NCBI RefSeq assembly: GCF_000723165.1
Contig: NZ_HG322949.1
Location: 4,273,419 to 4,285,982 of the forward strand
Source: Janthinobacterium agaricidamnosum NBRC 102515 = DSM 9628
GTDB lineage: Bacteria; Pseudomonadota; Gammaproteobacteria; Burkholderiales; Burkholderiaceae_D
Reading direction: 5' to 3'
Length of the DNA: 12,564 nucleotides
Positions 6,391 to 12,564 of the stretch are shown one piece after another. The first letter of the stretch is position 1. The number at the start of each line of letters is the position of its first letter. The notes beneath the pieces were generated by a model that did not search any database, was not told the DNA's origin, and saw nothing but the letters and a program-made list of their open reading frames with translations. The position numbers and the translations under genes are program-made.

Positions 6391-6418
6391 AAAAACCCGC
6401 ATCGGATGCGGGTTTTTT
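6391..6418. terminator. bidirectional terminator between murJ and the PEP-CTERM gene
   Basis: AAAAACCCGCAT, CGG loop, ATGCGGGTTTTTT: a perfect stem with A-rich left and T-rich right flanks, so it can end murJ on the plus strand and the PEP-CTERM gene on the minus strand. Confidence 0.92.
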
Positions 6419-6438
6419 CATGTGCGGCGACGGATGAT

Positions 6439-6921
6439 TCAAGCGGCCTTCGTGGCCGACTTGCGGCGCGCCATGAAACCCAGCAAACCCAGGCCGCCCA
6501 ACAACATGCCATAGCTGGCCGGTTCCGGCACGGCGCTCACCGTATAAGTGCCGGCGTAATTGGCGCCAGCCGAGGCACGGCCGGCCAGGTCCAGCAGATA
6601 CGGGCCGGCGCCGGTGAATTCGACGCCAAAGAATTTCAGGCCGCCAACACCGAAGGTATAGCCTTGCACGCCGTTCAAGTTCGATACGACACCGTCGAAA
6701 TTCAATCTTTGGCCGGTGATCGAGATCGCGATGTTGTACACGCCAGGGCCCAGACCGGTGAAGGTAAGCAAGTCGTGGCCGCCGGACAAGATACCGTCGC
6801 CAACCAAGGCATCGAAAATATGCGCCTCGCCATCCGCTATCATGTTGATACGTTGATCGCCGGCCGCAGCGCTGACGGAAGCTGCCGCCAGCAAGCCTGC
6901 CACAATAAATTTCAATGTCAT
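6439..6921 (-). CDS. PEP-CTERM sorting domain-containing exported protein
   Basis: A 160-aa protein with a Sec signal peptide (hydrophobic 5-18, likely cleavage around Ala18-Ala20) and a C-terminal PEP-CTERM tripartite signal: VPEPAS (131-136), a hydrophobic helix (137-150) and a basic end (ARRK, 151-154). Such proteins are handled by an exosortase (EpsH/XrtA) and usually become part of the extracellular polysaccharide matrix. The body (about 30-128) is Gly-rich with a beta pattern, including HDLLTFTGLGPGVYNIAISI (49-68), and resembles small PEP-CTERM proteins of Oxalobacteraceae. The role is otherwise unknown. The ATG is preceded by AAAGGGG at seven bases. No exosortase or EPS gene is in the window, and no convincing promoter was found in the AT-rich upstream spacer (6922-7100). 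Confidence 0.9.
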   Translation of the reverse strand: MTLKFIVAGLLAAASVSAAAGDQRINMIADGEAHIFDALVGDGILSGGHDLLTFTGLGPGVYNIAISITGQRLNFDGVVSNLNGVQGYTFGVGGLKFFGVEFTGAGPYLLDLAGRASAGANYAGTYTVSAVPEPASYGMLLGGLGLLGFMARRKSATKAA

Positions 6922-7101
6922 GTTTACCCCTTTGTTTAGTAAGTAATGGATGGCCGCTGAGCAGACACTATCGGTGTTGCAAGCATCTGAAATAATAGTA
7001 ACACAATGACATTTTATTTATTGCAATTTCCTTACTTTAATTTATTTAATCGCAATATCTTGTTACTTAAGGACATTATATTTCCGCAGGTGAAATGAAA
7101 C

Positions 7102-7139
7102 GGTCCGACACCATTTCTAAAATGAAATAGTATCGGACC
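7102..7139 (-). terminator. hairpin terminating the secretion operon
   Basis: On the minus strand the arms 7139-7124 and 7117-7102 form a 16-bp stem around a six-base loop. It is complete if two U-G wobbles are counted; the plus-strand version has C-A mismatches at those places, so the structure is suited to the minus-strand RNA. It starts about 20 bases after the stop of the last operon gene. The following T-run is weak (GTTTCATTT). Confidence 0.6.
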
Positions 7140-7160
7140 ATCTTATATTAATAGAGGGAA

Positions 7161-7880
7161 TTATTCTTGCGTCGGCTCAAGCAATGGCGCTTCGACCGGC
7201 ACGTCGGGCACCGGCGGCGCGACCGGCGGCGCGGGCGGTGCGGGCGGCGGCGTTACGGGTGCGTTTCCCGGCGGGCTGCCTGGCGCGCCTCCCGGCAATC
7301 CGGGCAATCCCGGCGCCCCCGGCACGCCGGGCGAACCAGGCGAACCAGGCGAACCAGGCGAACCGGGCATGCCGGGGGTTGGCGGCACCAGCGGCGTCAA
7401 CGCATTTTGCACCGTATTCACAAATTTCCAGTCGGATAAATGCAAACGGTTTTCAAAGCCTGTGAAACGCTGGTCGAAATTACCCACCTTGACCGGCTTC
7501 GATTGCGACAAGCTGTAGATGCCGGCGATGCGCGTGGTACCCGGATAAAACATCAAGCCCCACTCCGCCTTGCCGGTGATCGGATCGGTATAGATCTTGC
7601 GCAAATGACGGCGGATGGTCGGGTAGCGCGGATCTTTCAGTAACTCTTGCAGGCTGGTCGGCTGCTGCGGCTGGCCGGGCTGGCTGGCCTGCGCGTAACT
7701 TTGCAGCGCGTCGCTGTAGGCGGCGCCGATGTCGAGCAGTTCCTGCTCGGCGGCGCTGCGCTGGAGTAGCGAACCCATCTTCAAGCCGGCCGCGCCCACC
7801 AGCGCGAGGATCGCCAGCAGGATGATCAGGCCCAGATACGTAAAACCCCGCTCGCGGCGCGGTGGCAAGGTAGCCGCCAT
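7161..7880 (-). CDS. pseudopilin without Glu5 carrying a collagen-like, proline-rich C-terminal tail
   Basis: A 239-aa prepilin-like protein. The type III signal is at 9-12 (RERG before Phe13); the prepilin peptidase would cut between Gly12 and Phe13. The helix FTYLGLIILLAILALVGAAG follows, but position +5 of the mature chain is Gly, not the usual Glu. Residues 35-155 form a PulG-like head with YPTIRRHLRKIYTDPITGK (86-104), WGLM and W151-KFV near its end. After about 160 comes a tract of nine perfect Gly-X-Pro triplets (170-196), then a Pro/Val/Ala-rich tail to the end. It is the last operon gene; its ATG comes three bases after the previous stop. Likely a minor pilin or tip subunit; the purpose of the tail is unknown. 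Confidence 0.88.
   Translation of the reverse strand: MAATLPPRRERGFTYLGLIILLAILALVGAAGLKMGSLLQRSAAEQELLDIGAAYSDALQSYAQASQPGQPQQPTSLQELLKDPRYPTIRRHLRKIYTDPITGKAEWGLMFYPGTTRIAGIYSLSQSKPVKVGNFDQRFTGFENRLHLSDWKFVNTVQNALTPLVPPTPGMPGSPGSPGSPGSPGVPGAPGLPGLPGGAPGSPPGNAPVTPPPAPPAPPVAPPVPDVPVEAPLLEPTQE
7330..7365. repeat. 9-bp tandem repeat in the collagen-like coding tract
   Basis: Four consecutive copies of GGCGAACCA (the last with G at its end) at 7330-7338, 7339-7347, 7348-7356 and 7357-7365. On the coding strand each unit encodes a Gly-Ser-Pro triplet. Near-identity at DNA level suggests recent slippage expansion, and unit loss or gain would keep the frame. Confidence 0.85.
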
Positions 7881-7883
7881 CAG

Positions 7884-8273
7884 TTACCAGTCGGCGTAGG
7901 GCTTGCCGCTGCGGTCATTGCCCGGCGCACCGCTCTTGACGGTGTAGACCTGGCCCGGCGTATCGTCGGGCGGCCCCTCGATGACCCAGCTGGCCGTGCT
8001 TTCGGTGATCGGATCGACCGGCAAGGCGTGCAGGTATTTCTTGTCCACCAATTGTTGCAGGGAATCCGGATAACGCCCGGTATCGCCATAAAACTGTTCG
8101 ATGGTGCTGCGCAGGTTGCGCAGGTTATCGGCCAGGATGGTTTCCTTGGCCTTGTCGATGCTGGGGAAATAACGCGGCACGGCCAGCGTCAGCAGCAAGG
8201 CGACGATGCCTAGCACCACCAGCAACTCGATCAGCGTAAAACCGCCGCGGCGTTTTGTCAAAGTCAGCTTCAT
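7884..8273 (-). CDS. GspG-like pseudopilin (first of two)
   Basis: From the ATG at 8273 the product is 129 aa. It has a short basic leader KLTLTKRRGG, cleavage after Gly11, and the classic mature start [20 protein letters not shown] with Glu at +5 (residue 16). The head has GspG/PulG features: PRYFPSIDKAKETILADNLR, a FYGDTGRYPDSLQQL segment (Tyr-Pro loop), LHALPVDPITE, and a GKPYADW end resembling GspG C-termini. An in-frame ATG at 8282 would add three residues and overlap the previous gene by seven bases; neither start has a strong ribosome binding site. It would be cut by PilD/GspO and assembled in a pseudopilus or fibre. Confidence 0.88.
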   Translation of the reverse strand: MKLTLTKRRGGFTLIELLVVLGIVALLLTLAVPRYFPSIDKAKETILADNLRNLRSTIEQFYGDTGRYPDSLQQLVDKKYLHALPVDPITESTASWVIEGPPDDTPGQVYTVKSGAPGNDRSGKPYADW

Positions 8274-8275
8274 GT

Positions 8276-8749
8276 TTACCATTTACGATAGGGCACGTCG
8301 TTCAAGCCGATTTTGGCGGAGGTCGAATAGACGTCGTAGACATCCTCGCCTTCATGCGGATCGTCGGCTTCGCTGGCGTAGCTGCGCTTGCCCCAGGTCT
8401 GCGCATCGCTGAGGGTGGCGTCGGGATTGAACGGGTCGCGCGGCACGCGGCGCAGGAAAAACATCTTGCTGTGTTTCGGACTGCGCAAATCCGGCACGCC
8501 TTCGACCAGCACTTCCAGCTTTTTCGGATAACCGACGCTGTCGACCGCCTTGACCATGCGGCCATCGTCGTACGCCTTTTTATAGGCGTCGATCGCCAGC
8601 CGGATCTCGCGCAGCGAACGGCGCAGCTCTTGCTCCTGGCGGCGCTGCACCACCACCTGGGTGACGGGCGCCACCAAGGTGCCGAGCAGGCCCAGGATCG
8701 CCAGCGTGACCAGCAATTCGATCAGCGTGAAGCCGGCGCGACGCTTCAT
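8276..8749 (-). CDS. GspG-like pseudopilin (second of two)
   Basis: A 157-aa prepilin: leader MKRRAG, cleavage after Gly6, mature start [20 protein letters not shown] with Glu at +5. A long charged helix follows ([20 protein letters not shown]). The head carries [14 protein letters not shown], then [20 protein letters not shown] and an end YRKW, the usual layout of major pseudopilin GspG including the acidic, calcium-binding-like loop. The ATG overlaps the secretin stop (ATGA), so translation is probably coupled. Of the three pseudopilins this one looks most like a canonical GspG. Confidence 0.9.
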   Translation of the reverse strand: MKRRAGFTLIELLVTLAILGLLGTLVAPVTQVVVQRRQEQELRRSLREIRLAIDAYKKAYDDGRMVKAVDSVGYPKKLEVLVEGVPDLRSPKHSKMFFLRRVPRDPFNPDATLSDAQTWGKRSYASEADDPHEGEDVYDVYSTSAKIGLNDVPYRKW

Positions 8750-10902
8750 TTCGACGGCGGTGGCTGGCCGGGCGCCTGGGCCGGCTGGACCGGCGATAGC
8801 GCCGTTCCGAGCGACTGTACCGGTACCGGCTGGCTGGACGATAATGGCGCCCCCTGCAACGACGTCGGCTGGCTGGACGACACCGGCGCGGACGACTGCG
8901 ACTGCGGCTGCGGCGACTCGGGTTGCGGCGCCGGGGCGGCCGGGTTGGTCGGCGTGGTTTCAGGCGCGGCGATGCTTTGCGGCAGGGCCACCGGCGGCGC
9001 CATCAGCGATTGCGACGGTGCCTGCGGCAAACTGCCGCTGCCACTGCCGCCGCGGCCACTCACGATCACATTGCCGCCGCTGGCGGCGGCGCTCGGAAAC
9101 GCCACATTGCCCTTGATGCTGAGGTCGGGACGGCGCCGGAAACTGCCCTCGGTACCGGCCGAGAATTCCGAGTCCTGCGCTTCCGGCCGCTGCACCTTGC
9201 GTATCAGGTGCGGCGTGATCGACAGCACGATCTCGGTTTTATTGTCATCGGCCTTGTCGGTGCCAAACAGGCGGTCCAGCACCGGGAATTCGCCGATGCC
9301 CGGCACCTTGCTGCCGCCGCTGCGCTCCTCGCTGCTCAGCAAGCCGGCCAGCACCTGGTTTTCGCCATCCTTCAATTGCAGCAGCGTCGACGCCTGGCGC
9401 GTGCCGATCTGGAATACCTTGGAACCGGAATTGGTGGTGGTCTGCGGCCCCAGGTTGCTGACTTCCAGCGCGACGCGGATCGCCACGTCGCCGTTCAGGT
9501 AAATCGTCGGCTCCACGTTCAGGGTCAGGCCGACGTCGATATAACTGACCGATTCCGACGTCAGGTTGCTGATGCCAGGCGAAATGGTCGACGTAATCAC
9601 CGGCACCTTGTCGCCGATGACGACCTTGGCCTTTTCCTTGTTGCGCACGCGGATGCGCGGATTGGCCAGCAAATTGACGTCGGCGTCGATCTTGGCGGCA
9701 TTCACCGTCGCCGTCGGGTTCCCGACACCGATTTTACTGTTGTTGAGCCGGCCCAGGTCGGCCAGCGTCAGCGTGCTGCCGCCGCTCGTGGTCAGCGGGC
9801 TCAGTGTGAGCGACTGCGGCCAGTTGATGCCCAGGTTGAGCGTGCGGTTGCGCTGGACTTCCAGCACTTCCACTTCCAGCATCACTTCGGCTTCCGGCAC
9901 GTCTTGCAGCGCGACGATGCGCTCGGCCAGCTTGATCGCTTCCGGCGTGTCGCGCATGATCACCAGGTTGAGTTTTTCATCGACCACGATATCGCGCGTC
10001 TTCAGGATGGTGCGCAAGGTATTCGACACCGTCTTGGCGTCGGCGTTGGACAGGAAGAAGGTCTTCACCATCACTTCCTGGTATTCCTTCAGCTTGGCCG
10101 CCACGTTCGGATAAATCAGCACCGTGTTGGCATCCATCACCTGCTGTTCCAGCTGGTTGGTCATCAGCAGATAATAGATCGCCGACTCGACCGTGCTGTT
10201 CTTCAGGAAGATCGAGGTCTTGGTGTCGGCCTTGACATCCTTGTCGAACACAAAATTGAGGCCGGAACGGCGCGCGATCACTTCAAACACCTGCTTCAGC
10301 GGCGCATCGCGGAATTCGATCGAGATCGGCTGCTTGTACGAACGCGCCAGGCCCGATTCGATCAGCGGCGGCGCGGTCTTGTCGTTCAAGTCGTGCAGCA
10401 GCGCGCGGGCCTTTTCATGGTTCGGGTTTTCGGTCAGGATCGCGTTCAGGCGCTGGCGCGCCGGTTCGTATTGCCTGGCCGCGATGGCGGCGCTGGCCTC
10501 GGACAGCATCTTGGCATGGCGCACGCCGATGTCGATGGTGCGCAAACCGGCCAGCGCGCGTTCGTTTTGCGGATCCAGGAGCAACACATGGCGGTACGAT
10601 TCGCGCGCCGGCTCGATCTTGCCGGCCGCGACTTCGGCATCGGCCTGCTGCAAATAACGCTGGCTATTGCTGTCACGCACGTTCAGGTAGGTGCTGCGGT
10701 ATTTCGCATTCCTGGGGTCCGCCGCGATCGCATCCTGGAACTTTTTCAGCCCCGCCTCGATCTGGTTCTTGGCGATCAGATCGTTGCCGTCGCGGTAAGC
10801 GATCGTGCCCGCGCAGCCTGATAAAAACAAGGCTACGGCCGCGGCCAGCGCCAGCTTCTTGTACGGCACGCTGTCGCCGGCGGTCTGTAATGGACTAAGC
10901 AT
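8746..10902 (-). CDS. TPR-containing secretin lipoprotein (GspD/MshL/PilQ-like)
   Basis: Forms the outer-membrane channel of the secretion or pilus machine. From ATG 10902 (TGATG overlap with the upstream stop; GGAG ten bases before) it has 718 aa. A lipoprotein signal has lipobox LSGC with Cys30. TPR-like helices cover about 35-172. An STN/N0-like domain lies near 193-270 ([20 protein letters not shown]) and an N1-type secretin domain at 275-350. The secretin barrel spans about 351-568, with [29 protein letters not shown], the signature [15 protein letters not shown] (533-547) and [14 protein letters not shown] 150-residue Pro/Gln/Ser-rich tail follows. Acylation of the secretin itself suggests it may not need a separate pilotin. 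A longer frame starting at 11472 only overlaps the upstream gene. Confidence 0.92.
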   Translation of the reverse strand: MLSPLQTAGDSVPYKKLALAAAVALFLSGCAGTIAYRDGNDLIAKNQIEAGLKKFQDAIAADPRNAKYRSTYLNVRDSNSQRYLQQADAEVAAGKIEPARESYRHVLLLDPQNERALAGLRTIDIGVRHAKMLSEASAAIAARQYEPARQRLNAILTENPNHEKARALLHDLNDKTAPPLIESGLARSYKQPISIEFRDAPLKQVFEVIARRSGLNFVFDKDVKADTKTSIFLKNSTVESAIYYLLMTNQLEQQVMDANTVLIYPNVAAKLKEYQEVMVKTFFLSNADAKTVSNTLRTILKTRDIVVDEKLNLVIMRDTPEAIKLAERIVALQDVPEAEVMLEVEVLEVQRNRTLNLGINWPQSLTLSPLTTSGGSTLTLADLGRLNNSKIGVGNPTATVNAAKIDADVNLLANPRIRVRNKEKAKVVIGDKVPVITSTISPGISNLTSESVSYIDVGLTLNVEPTIYLNGDVAIRVALEVSNLGPQTTTNSGSKVFQIGTRQASTLLQLKDGENQVLAGLLSSEERSGGSKVPGIGEFPVLDRLFGTDKADDNKTEIVLSITPHLIRKVQRPEAQDSEFSAGTEGSFRRRPDLSIKGNVAFPSAAASGGNVIVSGRGGSGSGSLPQAPSQSLMAPPVALPQSIAAPETTPTNPAAPAPQPESPQPQSQSSAPVSSSQPTSLQGAPLSSSQPVPVQSLGTALSPVQPAQAPGQPPPSK

Positions 10903-11459
10903 CAGTCGAGTGCTCCAATGTTGATCTGTTGAACCTGGTTCAAAGGTAAATAAGTCATGCTCATCGATGGCGGGGCGATTTTTTCCACCCGGTAGGTGCC
11001 GTCGATAATGGTTTGTTCGCGCACCACATAGGTCTTGTCGGCGCCGCGCGACAGAAACACTTCCCACACGCCGCCGCCGACCGCCTTGCCGATATAGGTG
11101 AACGGCATCGCTGGCGCGGTCGGCGCCGGCGGCGGAGGCGGCGGCCCCGACGGCAGCGTACCCGCCTTCGGCGGCGGCGGATTCCAGTTCTGGCTCAGGA
11201 ACACCGCATCGCCGCCGTCGAACACCGCATCGCCGGCTTCGCCGACCAGCTCGGCGCGCGGACGCAGCGCCAGGATCGCCACTTCCTTGTCTCCCGGCCT
11301 GGCCGGCTTGCCCGTGGCGGCCGCGACATCGTCGCGCGCCGCGGCCGGCTTGCGTTCGACCGCCTCGGACACGTCGGAGCCGGACTGGCGGTCGCCGAAC
11401 AAGACCAGCGCGGCGGCGCCCGCCAGGGCCACGCCCATGATCACATGCTGGCGCTTCAT
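10902..11459 (-). CDS. PilP/GspC-like connector protein
   Basis: A 185-aa bitopic inner-membrane protein: short cytoplasmic MKRQ, one membrane helix (7-21), a periplasmic linker, a Pro-rich stretch (93-118 with runs of four and seven prolines) and a C-terminal beta domain (119-183: FTYIGKAVGGGVWEVFLSRG, TYVVREQTIIDGTYRVEKI, MTYLPLNQVQQINIG). Size, topology and position between PilO-like and secretin genes match PilP or GspC/MshK proteins, whose homology-region domain contacts the secretin N0 domain. Here PilP is membrane-anchored rather than a lipoprotein (no lipobox). The ATG overlaps the previous stop (ATGA). Assignment rests on topology and context more than on sequence identity. Confidence 0.75.
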   Translation of the reverse strand: MKRQHVIMGVALAGAAALVLFGDRQSGSDVSEAVERKPAAARDDVAAATGKPARPGDKEVAILALRPRAELVGEAGDAVFDGGDAVFLSQNWNPPPPKAGTLPSGPPPPPPAPTAPAMPFTYIGKAVGGGVWEVFLSRGADKTYVVREQTIIDGTYRVEKIAPPSMSMTYLPLNQVQQINIGALD

Positions 11460-12043
11460 GGCTGCTCCCCACTGGCTTGCGGCGCGCCGTCCTTCAAATA
11501 AAACGTCAGCCGCAAACGCGCTTCCAGGCTGGTGTCGGCGATCTGTTCACGCCGAAAACTGAGTTCGTCGAGCGACGCGAACGGCACCGCGCGCAGCGCC
11601 TGCAAGCCGAACGACCACAGCGCCTGGTACGAGCCCTTGACCGGCAATACCACCTGGTAGGTGCTGACCCGGCTGGCCTTGTCGTAGGCCGACTTGTATT
11701 CGCCCTGCGACAGCGTCAGGCCGCTCTTGGCGGCCAGGTCGAACAAGGTCTTGACCTGCTGCTCGGCGTAGCGTTTTTCGCCCAGCGTGTCGTAGAACAG
11801 CGCCAGGTTCTGCTCGGCGCTGGCCACCGGCGCCGCGCTGACCAGCACCGGCGGCGCGCTGAGCGGTTTCACCACCATCTGGCGCAACGCGGCGCGCTGC
11901 TGGAATACCCAGCCCCAGCCGGACGCGCCGGCCAGGCACAGCAGCAATACGCCGGCGGCCAAGGGCGCTTGCCCGCCGCGCATCAGCGCCAGGCGCAGCG
12001 GCAGCAGCCATTGCTGGACATCCAATTGTTGCAACTGCTTCAT
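11456..12043 (-). CDS. PilO/GspM-like inner-membrane platform protein
   Basis: A 195-aa protein with a short cytoplasmic N-terminus, one membrane helix (about 27-47), an amphipathic linker (47-77) and a ferredoxin-like periplasmic domain (78-186) including FYDTLGEKRYAEQQVKTLFD, VVLPVKGSYQALWSFGLQAL and LRLTFYLKDG. PilO homologues dimerise with PilN to form the periplasmic scaffold between the inner-membrane motor and the secretin. Its ATG overlaps the stop of the PilN-like gene (ATGA), and its own stop overlaps the next start in the same way, as expected for subunits made in fixed ratio. Confidence 0.82.
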   Translation of the reverse strand: MKQLQQLDVQQWLLPLRLALMRGGQAPLAAGVLLLCLAGASGWGWVFQQRAALRQMVVKPLSAPPVLVSAAPVASAEQNLALFYDTLGEKRYAEQQVKTLFDLAAKSGLTLSQGEYKSAYDKASRVSTYQVVLPVKGSYQALWSFGLQALRAVPFASLDELSFRREQIADTSLEARLRLTFYLKDGAPQASGEQP

Positions 12044-12564
12044 GGCGCACTCCAGCCGGCTTCGACCTGGAAACGTATCGGCCGGTTCGGATCGAGCTGG
12101 CTGATTTCATGGCGCACCAATTGCACCCCGCTGAATAATTCCTGCTCTTTTAATTGCTGGATATAGGCAATCATGTCATCGCTGTTCCTGGCTTCCGCGC
12201 TAATCTTCAATACCCGCTTGCGTGCGTCCGGTTCCAGCGCCAGCAAGGCCACCGCCGGCGGCGTGGCGGCAGCCACCGCCTCCTGCAAGTCGCGCCACGG
12301 CAAATTCAATTGCAGCACCGCCGCGTTGACGAAGACCGCCTGCGCCTCGGGGATCTGCACGGCGCTTTTCGCGGCCTGCTTCGGCTGCGACTGGATCGCC
12401 TGGCGCTGCGCGGCGCGCTCGATCGCGGCCAGGCGCTGCTGGCGCTGTTCAAACACCTGGCAGCCGGCCAGCGCGGCGCCGCCACACAGCAGCAAACCCA
12501 GCACGGCGCCGGCCCACACCGCCGGGTGCGTATGAAATACCGTGCGGCGCCAGCCGCGCGGGGC
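12040..12564 (-). CDS. PilN-like inner-membrane protein, 5' end outside the window
   Basis: The frame stays open to the window edge, with APRGWRRTVFHTHPAVWAG visible before the membrane helix (VWAGAVLGLLLCGGAALAG). The true start probably lies only a few codons beyond 12564, so a GTG inside the window at 12519 is unlikely. After the helix come a coiled-coil-like Gln/Arg/Ala-rich stretch and a ferredoxin-like domain (VFVNAAVLQLNLPWRDLQEAV, VALLALEPDARKRVLKISAE, DMIAYIQQLKEQELF). This is the PilN/GspL C-terminal layout. PilN usually binds PilM, which would be expected just upstream. It is the first visible gene of the operon. Confidence 0.82.
   Translation of the reverse strand, partial: APRGWRRTVFHTHPAVWAGAVLGLLLCGGAALAGCQVFEQRQQRLAAIERAAQRQAIQSQPKQAAKSAVQIPEAQAVFVNAAVLQLNLPWRDLQEAVAAATPPAVALLALEPDARKRVLKISAEARNSDDMIAYIQQLKEQELFSGVQLVRHEISQLDPNRPIRFQVEAGWSAP

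Noticed and set aside
6922..7100. Search for a sigma-54 or sigma-70 promoter of the PEP-CTERM gene
   Set aside because: The spacer is AT-rich and gives several weak -10-like matches but no paired -35 or GG-N10-GC motif that I trust.
8923..10821. 632-codon open frame on the plus strand
   Set aside because: It is antisense to the secretin gene and has His/Arg-rich composition typical of a shadow frame.
10903..11472. Secretin start at 11472 giving a 908-aa protein
   Set aside because: The added 190 residues are a shadow of the PilP-like gene; the lipoprotein signal follows the ATG at 10902.

Overview
The window looks like a chromosomal segment of a GC-rich betaproteobacterium, most likely of the Oxalobacteraceae (Janthinobacterium/Massilia/Duganella type). 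This is inferred from the icd, MurJ and S20 sequences, the PEP-CTERM protein and the style of the secretion operon. No taxonomic search was possible. Gene density is normal, and codon use looks uniform outside the short AT-rich spacers.

Left part (1-2335): an imperfect 118-bp palindromic element, the icd terminator, icd on the minus strand (NADP-dependent isocitrate dehydrogenase) and the divergent rluE (23S rRNA pseudouridine synthase). A nested palindrome that looks like an operator lies between the two genes. The icd/rluE divergent pair is also seen in E. coli.

Variable stretch (2334-3535): a roughly 158-bp MITE-like element sits exactly on the rluE stop codon. It is followed by a tiny secreted Ser/Ala-rich protein and two gene remnants placed head to head: the C-terminal half of a GlxA/AraC-type regulator (minus) and the C-terminal end of an alpha/beta hydrolase (plus). 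Their 5' ends meet at about 3270, as if one deletion had removed both 5' halves and the shared promoter region.

Housekeeping block (3536-6420): a secreted DUF192 protein, a bidirectional terminator, rpsT (ribosomal protein S20, minus) with a clear promoter and a repeat-rich leader of about 140 nt, and the divergent murJ (lipid II flippase), whose start codon nearly abuts a -10 box. A second bidirectional terminator separates murJ from a small PEP-CTERM surface protein (minus).

Right part (7100-12564): the distal end of a minus-strand operon for a type II secretion/type IV pilus-related envelope machine. In transcription order it has a PilN-like protein (cut by the window edge), a PilO-like protein, a PilP/GspC-like protein, a TPR-containing secretin lipoprotein, two GspG-like pseudopilins and a third pseudopilin without Glu5. 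Four junctions are stop/start overlaps, so the genes are probably translationally coupled. PilN, PilO and PilP homologues form the inner-membrane platform and connector to the outer-membrane secretin, and pseudopilins form the piston or fibre. The assembly ATPase, the platform protein (GspF/PilC) and the prepilin peptidase are not in the window. The most unusual item is the last pseudopilin, which carries a collagen-like Gly-X-Pro tract and a proline-rich tail. The secretin also has a long Pro/Gln/Ser-rich tail beyond the beta-barrel domain.
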